NCBI GenBank assembly: GCA_002239005.1
Contig: MPNL01000020.1
Coordinates: 1 to 55,084, forward strand
Reading direction: 5' to 3'
Source: Truepera sp. bin119
GTDB taxonomy: Bacteria > Deinococcota > Deinococci > Deinococcales > Trueperaceae
Length of the DNA stretch: 55,084 nt
Positions 9,132-15,784 of this stretch are shown piece by piece; the stretch's first letter is position 1, and the number at the start of each line of letters is the position of its first letter. A program made the position numbers and the translations under genes. The notes beneath the pieces were generated by a model. It was not told the DNA's origin and searched no databases. It saw only the letters and a list, made by a program, of their open reading frames with translations.

Positions 9132-9938
9132 TTAGACAGAGCCTGATCTTATGGCTGTGAATAGACACCTGCTTTGTTTCCTGTAATACCCATCTGTAGC
9201 TACCATCGAGCGTGCAATTTCGTGACCCAGAGAGTCGTACTGTTCAAATACCAGATCGAAACCGCACTTCCCCAGGATATCTAGAAGATACTCTTTGCGT
9301 AACCAAAAGGATCTCCTGTTATCCCAAGATGAATGACGAGCTCGTGGTCGGAGACGGTTTTTTGCCACTAGGAATTCGGTGAACCAACGACCTCTCACGC
9401 CCTCATTTTCACACTCGTCCGATAGCCTGTATGGATTAGCTCCAAGCTCTTCAGGCGCGAAATGCGTATGCAACAGGAGCAGTTTTGAGGTAAAAGAGGA
9501 GATATAGTCGAGGAACTTCTTGGGTTTGTCGAGGTGATATAACAGTCCAGAACAGAATGTTACGTCAAATGGTCCATACTTGTGGGCGTTCCAGGCATTG
9601 TCTAGTTTGAAAGATAGATTGGGAAGATTGACATTCTCTTTCACAAAGATACAGGTTTTATAGTTGATAGATCTGACCTCTATTCCAGTGGTTGCAAATC
9701 CCATACGTGCAAAACCGACGCTATATCCGCCGTCTAGACATCCCAAATCCACGAGTCGAAGAGTCTCTTTTTCGTGTGGAAAGACAAGCTCAATCGTTCT
9801 GCTTGCTGCCTTAAAGACGTTATGAGACTCTATTGTGGGTGATCCGGGTTTGGTGAGAGTGCCGTCATCAAGAAGAATGTTGTGAGCGGCGAAGGAGGGC
9901 CTCGGGTTCGTACCGGCCCGGTTGCTGTGACCCTGCAT
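9132..9938 (-). CDS. Class I SAM-dependent methyltransferase, probably horizontally acquired
   Basis: About 268 residues. SAM-binding motif I is LVDLGCLDGGYSVGFARMGF, with an acidic residue ending the second strand (TGIEVR). The post-motif DVTFCSGLLYHLDKPKKFL resembles small-molecule, lipid or glycan methyltransferases. The substrate is unknown. The gene is visibly AT-richer than everything around it (codons such as AAA, AAT, TTT), and it sits beside an IS3 remnant, which suggests transfer. The open frame can be extended upstream to a TTG at 9980, but the added 14 residues look unnatural; ATG at 9938 is preferred although no strong ribosome-binding site precedes it. It lacks any partner gene and may be the relic of a larger island. 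Confidence 0.7.
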   Translation of the reverse strand: MQGHSNRAGTNPRPSFAAHNILLDDGTLTKPGSPTIESHNVFKAASRTIELVFPHEKETLRLVDLGCLDGGYSVGFARMGFATTGIEVRSINYKTCIFVKENVNLPNLSFKLDNAWNAHKYGPFDVTFCSGLLYHLDKPKKFLDYISSFTSKLLLLHTHFAPEELGANPYRLSDECENEGVRGRWFTEFLVAKNRLRPRARHSSWDNRRSFWLRKEYLLDILGKCGFDLVFEQYDSLGHEIARSMVATDGYYRKQSRCLFTAIRSGSV

Positions 9939-10059
9939 GTCCAGCGGAATGTACCACAATAGGACGGCTGCCACGGACAATGTCAGTTAATCCCTTCTCG
10001 GTGTTGACCTCCTTTCCGTGCCATTTTTCATCGAGATGCCGGGGAACGAGCAGCAGGTG

Positions 10060-10340
10060 TGACCTTTCCCCAGAATTAGGGCCACACAATACTGGAATTT
10101 AAGGACGGACGAAGGCGGCTTCGTTGGACCCGTAGAGTCCGTACCCCCAGCGGGGGACCCCGGCTTTGACTGTTTTTGCTTCGGGTCCGGCTTGTGAACT
10201 GTAGGGAGCACCAGCGCTTGAACCTGTTGCGGGCTCGGCAGGGCGGTTGCCATGAATTCGCTAGGGCTCCGGTAGCCTAGTGCCGAATGCGGACGTTCGC
10301 CGTTGTGGATGCCACCAGCGGGCAATCTCTTGGCGCCCAT
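10060..10340 (-). mobile_element. IS3-family insertion sequence remnant (3' end of transposase and right end)
   Basis: The minus-strand reading contains HNGERPHSALGYRSPSEFMA, the hallmark C-terminus of IS3-family OrfB (integrase core). Everything upstream of it, including the DDE catalytic region, is missing. The reading then continues without a stop into unrelated sequence, so the gene is dead. The element probably ends at the TGACCTTTCCCC at 10060, consistent with the TG...CA termini of this family. Part of its 3' region is repeated twice more in the window. Confidence 0.7.
10115..10189 (-). repeat. 75-bp interspersed repeat, copy 1 (IS3 3' region)
   Basis: Nearly identical to blocks at 41311-41380 (opposite orientation) and 42451-42530. 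It includes the palindrome CCCCCAGCGGGGG, which can form a hairpin. On the minus strand it encodes KPGSPAGGTDSTG in the extension of the transposase remnant. Confidence 0.8.
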
Positions 10341-10645
10341 GACCGATCGGGTGGAACCGATGCTGATTCAGGCAGAGCGTTGGAACTCACCACAGAGTGG
10401 TCGGGGTCGCTTAATCCCTGGCCTTCGGGAACGCCATCTCGAGCGTGCAGTGCCGGGCGTCTCGGCCGCTACCCTCTGCGTCGGCAAGGGTGTGGGTATC
10501 GGCTGAGAACTTCCCGGCAGTTCGTGTGGTGATCGAGGGATGAGCGGTCATGGCATGGTCCATCGCTCGTCGGTAGGCTCCACGCCTCGGCAGGAGCCAA
10601 GGGTTTTATCAGGCGGTTTCTAAGATTGAACTTTTCGGTCTGGGT
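10341..10645. other. Intergenic, nothing recognised
   Basis: Lies between the IS3 remnant and repeat element A. No conserved coding sequence or RNA was recognised. The open frames here have no family resemblance. Confidence 0.45.
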
Positions 10646-10873
10646 CGTATCTCTACCCCCCAGAGGAGGGAGGCCCGTCCTGGTGCATCCTGCACCATGT
10701 GAAAAAGATAGACCTCCCGTAGCAAGCCTAGCCTGCGTCGATCATGAGTGCCCTAGCTACGGCCAGACAGGACGAGGCAACCTCAAAGGAGGGATTAGTC
10801 GGGAGTTGCTAAGGGACGGATTCGCCGGATTCGCTCGCCTACGTATCCGGGTAGGGGGGTGAGATAATCTCAC
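10646..10873 (+). repeat. Small interspersed element A (MITE-like)
   Basis: About 228 bp. The block from about 10665 to 10830 is strongly similar to 54945-55084 at the right edge of the window, including GGAGGCCCGTCCTGGTGCAT. The left end reads ATCTCTACCCCCC and the right end GGGGGGTGAGATAATCTCAC, which are imperfect inverted copies of each other. No transposase is encoded. The right end carries the perfect 15-bp palindrome GTGAGATAATCTCAC at 10859-10873. It lies immediately upstream of the lptF/G-like promoter. Confidence 0.7.
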
Positions 10874-10894
10874 ATCACTACCCGGGTCTGTGGG

Positions 10895-10924
10895 TTGGCA
10901 TAATTTTCAGCTGGGGCCTAGTAT
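10895..10924 (+). promoter_or_regulatory. Candidate promoter of the lptF/G-rel region
   Basis: TTGGCA (10895-10900), an 18-bp gap, then TAGTAT (10919-10924), followed 12 bp later by the ATG at 10937. An overlapping TATAGT at 10922 is an alternative -10. The palindrome ending at 10873 is 21 bp upstream of this -35. Confidence 0.4.
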
Positions 10925-10936
10925 AGTAAGGCGGGT

Positions 10937-12076
10937 ATGCTGCTCTTTCGTCGTCTCGATCGCTACTTGCTTCGGGAGAGCCTGCCCCCCTTTCTGTTCG
11001 GCCTCTCCCTGTTCAGCGGGCTCGCGGTTGTCAGCCTCGTCTTGCCGAGGTTGCCCTGGATCGTGGGCGTCCCCATCCTCGAACTGTTGCAGTGGTTCTC
11101 ACTCATGCTGCCCGGTACCCTGGTCCAGGCGCTGCCCGTGGCCCTGGTGTTCGCTGTGCTGCTCGGGGTGGGTCGCCTCGCCACCGCCAACGAACTGGTT
11201 GCGATCCAGATCGGTGGCATCTCGTTTCGCCGGCTCGTGGTCGGCCTGCTGCTGCTCGCACTAGTCAGTGCGGCCCTCGGCTTAGCCCTCAGCGAGTGGG
11301 TCGTTCCCGGCGCTAATCGGGCGGTTGGGACGATGTACTGGCGACTCTCCTCCGGTAGCGGGGGCGGCCTCTTCAGGCTGATCCGGCACGAGGTGCCGAT
11401 CGGGAACTTTACCCTCCACTTCGAGGGGGTGGACAGGCGGACGGACACCCTGCAGGAGGTGCGGGTCCAGCGCTGGGAGGGGAAGCGCCTCACCGTCCTG
11501 TTTGCCGACCATGCTGTGTTTGAAGAGGCCGGACTCCGGCTCTTCGACTATGAGGTTGTGATCATCGATGTTGCCGCCTTAGGGGCCCCGGTGACCGACG
11601 CCGCCGAACGAATCGGCAACCTGGTTCCGGCGCACAACCGACCGGGGTCGGCGGATCAGAGTCTGTTGCTCACCGCCGACTTCGATCTCGACGAAATCAT
11701 CGCCCGCTTCAGCGGTGGCGGCTTCGACGATTCGAGGTCGATCAGTCGTCTGTGGGCAGACGCTCGCAGTTCGGAACTCGGCTTTAATCACCAGCACCGG
11801 GCGCTGGTCATCCTGCACCGCAGGCTTGCAGAGTCGGTCGCGAATCTGACGCTGCTGCTGGCCGCACTCCCGCTGAGCGTCCTCTACGCCCGGAGTCGTG
11901 GCGTGGCCTTCGGGCTTTCCCTGGTGGCCACCCTGGTCTGGTACCTGCTCCTGACGCTGGGCCAACTCTTCGCCCAGACCGGCGTCGTCCCCGTCTGGTT
12001 CGGCCTCTGGTTCGGCAACCTGGCGCTGGGCGCTTCGGGCTTCTACCTCTTCCTCAGGCGCACTCGGTTCCGTTAG
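10937..12076 (+). CDS. LptF/LptG (YjgP/YjgQ) family permease
   Basis: A 379-residue inner-membrane protein. Transmembrane segments are visible at about residues 15-40 (FLFGLSLFSGLAVVSLVL), 55-85 and 95-120, then a periplasmic domain of about 160 residues, and three C-terminal segments (LTLLLAALPLSVLY, GLSLVATLVWYLLLTLGQ, FGNLALGASGFYLFL). The conserved cytoplasmic NELVAIQIGGISFRRL loop and the LSEWVVPGANR stretch are typical. In LPS-making bacteria LptF and LptG with LptB extract LPS from the inner membrane; only one such gene is seen here. It fits functionally with the LptA/LptD-like genes 2 kb upstream. The rel gene follows 31 bp downstream. Confidence 0.85.
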   Translation: MLLFRRLDRYLLRESLPPFLFGLSLFSGLAVVSLVLPRLPWIVGVPILELLQWFSLMLPGTLVQALPVALVFAVLLGVGRLATANELVAIQIGGISFRRLVVGLLLLALVSAALGLALSEWVVPGANRAVGTMYWRLSSGSGGGLFRLIRHEVPIGNFTLHFEGVDRRTDTLQEVRVQRWEGKRLTVLFADHAVFEEAGLRLFDYEVVIIDVAALGAPVTDAAERIGNLVPAHNRPGSADQSLLLTADFDLDEIIARFSGGGFDDSRSISRLWADARSSELGFNHQHRALVILHRRLAESVANLTLLLAALPLSVLYARSRGVAFGLSLVATLVWYLLLTLGQLFAQTGVVPVWFGLWFGNLALGASGFYLFLRRTRFR

Positions 12077-12107
12077 CCGCCTCAGGTGCTACACTGTTGG
12101 CCTCTGG

Positions 12108-14297
12108 ATGGACGGTCTGCTAAAGAGCCTGCAGGATAGAACCGCTTATCTCGAGCCGGCCGATCGAAGGCGGATAGCTGAGGCGCTGGTGATGGCGGAG
12201 CGGGCCCACTCTGGAATGCGGCGGCGGTCCAGTGAGCCCTTTATCACCCATCCTGTGGCGGTAGCTGCGCTGCTGGCCGAGATGCGCCTCGACGCCGACG
12301 CGCTCATTGCGGGGCTCTTGCACGATACGGTCGAGGACACCTCGGTGACGTTCGACGAGATCGAGTCGCGGTTCGGGGCAAGTGTCCGTCGCATTGTCGA
12401 GGGTGAGACCAAGATCGGCAAGCTTGCGGTCCGGGTCTACGAGGATGAGCAGGCGGAGAACCTGAGGCAGATGCTGCTGGCGATGGTGGGGGATGTGCGG
12501 ATCATCCTGGTCAAACTGGCCGATCGGCTCCACAACATGCGGACGCTCGCCGCCATGCCTCCGGAGAAGCAGATAAGAATATCGCGCGAGACGCTCGAGA
12601 TCTTCGCTCCGCTGGCGCATCGTCTGGGGATCTGGCACATCAAGAGCGAGCTCGAGAACCTCAGTTTTGCCTACCTGGAGCCGGAGCGGGCCGCCTCACT
12701 GCAGCGACAGGTCAAGATGCGCCACACCGAACGCGAGGCCTACGTGGCCGGATCGATCGCGCTGCTTAAGGAGCGCTTGGCCGATGAGGGCTTGCGCTTC
12801 GAGATCGTGGGCCGGAGCAAGGATCTCTACAGCATCTACCGCAAGATGCACCGGGACAGCAGGAGCCTCGACCAGATCTTCGACCTCATGGCCGTGCGGG
12901 TGATTATCGACCCGGAGGGCAAGACCGAGGTCGGGGATGAGCAGGAGAAGGCGGTCTGTTACCGGGCCCTCGGCATAGTTCACAGCCTCTGGACCCCGAT
13001 CCCGGGACGATTCAAGGACTACGTCGCAGTACCGAAGCAGAACGACTACCAGTCGCTCCACACCACGGTGATCGCCCAGGTCGGTCAGCCGCTCGAGGTG
13101 CAGATTCGGACCCGAAGGATGCACCGGGTCGCGGAGTACGGCGTTGCCGCTCACTGGGCCTACCAGCAGGGTCTGGAGGATACCGACGAGATTCGGCAGA
13201 GACTCTCTTGGATGGAACAACTCCTCGCTGTCGATCAGGAGGAAGAGAGTGCCGGGGGCTTCCTCGAGACCGTGAAGAGTGATCTCCTGTCGGAGCGGGT
13301 CTACGTCTTCACGCCGGCCGGAGATGTCATCAATCTCCCACACAGTTCGACCCCGCTCGACTTCGCCTATCATGTTCACACCGAGGTCGGGCACCGCTGT
13401 ATCGGTGCCCGCGTGAATGGCGAGATCGTCCCCCTCCACTATCAGCTGAGTACCGGTGACCGGGTGGAGATCCTTACAAACCGTGGTGCCCGGTACGGCC
13501 CCTCCCCGGACTGGTTGAGCGTCGTCGTCACGCGCAGCGCCAAGCAGAAGATCCGCCAGTACTTCCGGCAGCAGGAGCGTCAGGACCAGCTCGAGACCGG
13601 GCGCCGCATCCTGGAGCGGGCGCTGCGGAGGCGCCAACTCCCGATCTCCCGCTATACCACCAAGGCGAAGCTCGAGGGGGTCGCTAGGTCGCTCCTGAAA
13701 TCTGATTTGCTCGACGACCTGTTTCTGGCCCTAGCCAGTCGCCGACTCCTCGGCAAGCAGGTGGTGGAGTCGCTGGTGCCGGAGCTAGCCAGCTCCGAGC
13801 GGAGTCGGCCTGCGGAGCCGGCACCGGTCAGGCGGGGGGTAAACGGCATCTTCGTTAACGGCCTGGACGCCCCTGCCAAGTTGGCACAGTGCTGCTTGCC
13901 CGTTCGCGGTGACGACGTACTCGGCTACATCACCCGTGGCCGGGGGGTTTCGGTGCACCGCGTCGACTGTCCGAACGCCAGGCATCTCATAAGCCAGGAC
14001 GGGGGCCGCATCGTCAATGTGACCTGGGACGCCCCGTCGGGCGAGGTGTTTCCCGTCGACTTCGAGATCACCGCTGTGGATAGGCCCGGCTTGCTCAAAG
14101 ATGTCCTGAACGTGATCGCCGCCATGAACAAGTCGGCCTCGAGGGTGAACGCCGCCGTTCAGGGTACCTCCTTCGCCCGGATTCACTTCCGGGTGGATGT
14201 CAAGGACCAGGGGGAGGTCGATTTCATTAAGGACAACATTGAGCGCATCGCCGATGTCACCCGCATCTACCGTGCTAAGCCGGGGCTCAAGGCCTGA
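12108..14297 (+). CDS. rel: Bifunctional (p)ppGpp synthetase/hydrolase, Rel/SpoT family
   Basis: The stringent-response enzyme, 729 residues with the complete long-RSH architecture. The N-terminal HD hydrolase domain has HPVAVAALL (His ligand) and GLLHDTVEDT (HD plus ED), so hydrolysis should be intact. The synthetase domain has KDLYSIYRKMH, FDLMAVRVI and GRFKDYVAVPKQNDYQSLH; the RFKD sequence is the bifunctional-type signature, unlike the acidic version in RelA. A TGS domain (VYVFTPAGDVINLP, residue about 400) and a C-terminal ACT domain (DFEITAVDRPGLLKDVLNVI) complete it. The ATG at 12108 lies close downstream of a TACACT -10-like box. SRP RNA is encoded on the opposite strand just beyond its stop. 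Confidence 0.96.
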   Translation: MDGLLKSLQDRTAYLEPADRRRIAEALVMAERAHSGMRRRSSEPFITHPVAVAALLAEMRLDADALIAGLLHDTVEDTSVTFDEIESRFGASVRRIVEGETKIGKLAVRVYEDEQAENLRQMLLAMVGDVRIILVKLADRLHNMRTLAAMPPEKQIRISRETLEIFAPLAHRLGIWHIKSELENLSFAYLEPERAASLQRQVKMRHTEREAYVAGSIALLKERLADEGLRFEIVGRSKDLYSIYRKMHRDSRSLDQIFDLMAVRVIIDPEGKTEVGDEQEKAVCYRALGIVHSLWTPIPGRFKDYVAVPKQNDYQSLHTTVIAQVGQPLEVQIRTRRMHRVAEYGVAAHWAYQQGLEDTDEIRQRLSWMEQLLAVDQEEESAGGFLETVKSDLLSERVYVFTPAGDVINLPHSSTPLDFAYHVHTEVGHRCIGARVNGEIVPLHYQLSTGDRVEILTNRGARYGPSPDWLSVVVTRSAKQKIRQYFRQQERQDQLETGRRILERALRRRQLPISRYTTKAKLEGVARSLLKSDLLDDLFLALASRRLLGKQVVESLVPELASSERSRPAEPAPVRRGVNGIFVNGLDAPAKLAQCCLPVRGDDVLGYITRGRGVSVHRVDCPNARHLISQDGGRIVNVTWDAPSGEVFPVDFEITAVDRPGLLKDVLNVIAAMNKSASRVNAAVQGTSFARIHFRVDVKDQGEVDFIKDNIERIADVTRIYRAKPGLKA

Positions 14298-14398
14298 GCA
14301 CCCCTCGAGTGCCCAGATCGTGCTGCTCGCATTCAAGGACTGAGGAGACCCCATTCGCGCTGGCAGTGTGGGGACGCGCCGGTGCCGAGGCCTGAAAG

Positions 14399-14499
14399 GC
14401 CCCGCCGGGACCCAGCGGCACCTGACGATCACCCCTTAAGGCTGCTCCTTCCGGCCTGACCTGGTTCAGGGGTCGCCACCGCGCTGAACCGACGGGGGC
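14399..14499 (-). ncRNA. ffs: Signal recognition particle RNA (4.5S, small bacterial type)
   Basis: Read on the minus strand, the segment contains the domain IV core CCAGGTCAGGCCGGAAGGAG followed by CAGCC, which holds the GGAA tetraloop and the asymmetric internal loop bound by Ffh. The flanks pair: the 5' end GCCCCCGTCGG with the 3' end CCGGCGGGGC, giving a single long hairpin of about 100 nt as in E. coli 4.5S RNA. A TATCTT box lies just upstream at about 14507-14512. A short GGCCTTTCAGGCC hairpin lies just past the 3' end. Boundaries are set by the terminal pairing and may be off by a few bases. Confidence 0.88.
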
Positions 14500-14698
14500 G
14501 TTTGGCAAGATACCACAGGAGCCGAAGCAGCGGTCGCGAGGGGCGAAGCGGGCTGGCAAGAATCCTCTATAGCCTATAGATCCTTTCATCACTCATGAAC
14601 CCTCATCAGCTTAAGCGGGGGCGGCAGCTCTACCTGGATTGAGCGATCCTCAGAGTGGGCCCAGGCAGTGCCTTGGGTAGCTATGAGAAGCCACCGAC

Positions 14699-14733
14699 AC
14701 AGAAGGAGACCCCGAGTCGGGGTCTCCTTCTGT
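14699..14733. terminator. Perfect 17-bp hairpin, likely bidirectional terminator
   Basis: ACAGAAGGAGACCCCGA is followed by one base and its exact reverse complement. It sits between the SRP RNA gene and the 3' end of the DUF4340 gene (stop at 14753), so it most likely ends the minus-strand ABC operon. Neither side has a strong T-run, so termination would rest on the stem. Confidence 0.7.
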
Positions 14734-14752
14734 ACCTGAGGTCCGCCACGAT

Positions 14753-15784
14753 TCAGGGGGAGGCGACCCCATCCGCCGCCCCGCCGGCCTCCTCTAATTC
14801 CCTTAAGTAATCCTGGCGGGTCTTGTTGAGGAAATCCCTGGCGGTGAAATCGGTGATGGTGATGTAGAAGGGCGAGGTGGAGCTGTGGAACACGTGATTG
14901 CCCTCCTCATCTTCCGCCCCGACGAGGAGGGTGATAGCCTGCTCGGTCACCTCACCACTCTCTTCATCGGTCTGGCGGGTGATGACGGTCACTCGGGCCA
15001 GGGGATCGTCGAGCCCGAACCACTCCTCCCGGGTCGCCCCTAGCGGCTCGACCATGCGGACCGAGGAGATCCGGATCGCGAGGGTGTTGACGTTGGCGGT
15101 GAGGAGTTCCTCACCCTCCTGAAGGCCCTCGAGGGTCCAGGTCCCCTGTTCGTCCCGGTTAAAGGTCAGGTCGGCGTTGGCGTTCTGCAGCCGGATGGAG
15201 GCCAGCGAACTCCGGTCGACGCGGAGGTAGATGGGGTCGATCCACGAGGTGACCCGCGGGGTGACCTGGTACGAGGCCAGATCGCTCCCCAGGTAGGTCT
15301 CACCCCGTCCGTCTAGGCGGATGTGGGTGGCATTGGAACGGGGTGAGGAGCCTAAGTATAGCTGCTGGGTTGCGCCGGCTTCGGTCTCCAGCTCGATTCT
15401 GCGGACGAAATCGTCGGTGGCTACCCGCAACCGTTCGTGACTCCGTTCGGTGCGGGCGATGAGGCGGTCGGTCCGGAGCTGAGCTACCGCCTCCAGGACG
15501 TTCTGGATCTTCTCCTCACTCGCAGGATAGCCGCTCTCTAGGAGGATCCAGCCCTCCTCACCTCGCTCGAAACTCACCTCGCCCCCTTCGCCGTCGCTGA
15601 CCGCTAAGCCGACCAGGCCGCCGATGTCCAGACCCGCTAACAGGGGGCCGCCTCCCCTTGAGGCGGGCTCCCTGGGCCAGAGCACGAAGGCGACGACGAC
15701 CAGTTGGAGGGCGAGCAACGCCAGGAGGATCCAGTTGATCGGATTCAGGCCGCCCCTGCTAACGTCCGTCTCTGTTCTAACCAC
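14753..15784 (-). CDS. DUF4340 domain protein of the gliding-type ABC operon
   Basis: 343 residues. A single N-terminal membrane anchor (NPINWILLALLALQLVVVAFVLWP) is followed by a periplasmic domain with the DUF4340 pattern: GWILLESGYPASEEKIQNVLEAVAQLRTDRLIARTE, then EWFGLDDPLARVTV and a FYITITDF strand near the end. DUF4340 proteins habitually accompany GldA/GldF/GldG-like ABC systems, as here. The GTG start overlaps the end of the upstream permease-GldG gene by 8 bp, so translation is probably coupled. Its molecular role is not established; it may be an accessory periplasmic subunit. Confidence 0.8.
   Translation of the reverse strand: MVRTETDVSRGGLNPINWILLALLALQLVVVAFVLWPREPASRGGGPLLAGLDIGGLVGLAVSDGEGGEVSFERGEEGWILLESGYPASEEKIQNVLEAVAQLRTDRLIARTERSHERLRVATDDFVRRIELETEAGATQQLYLGSSPRSNATHIRLDGRGETYLGSDLASYQVTPRVTSWIDPIYLRVDRSSLASIRLQNANADLTFNRDEQGTWTLEGLQEGEELLTANVNTLAIRISSVRMVEPLGATREEWFGLDDPLARVTVITRQTDEESGEVTEQAITLLVGAEDEEGNHVFHSSTSPFYITITDFTARDFLNKTRQDYLRELEEAGGAADGVASP

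Noticed and set aside
14600-14698. tRNA-like sequence near the hairpin at 14699
   Set aside because: No complete cloverleaf or T-loop could be folded.
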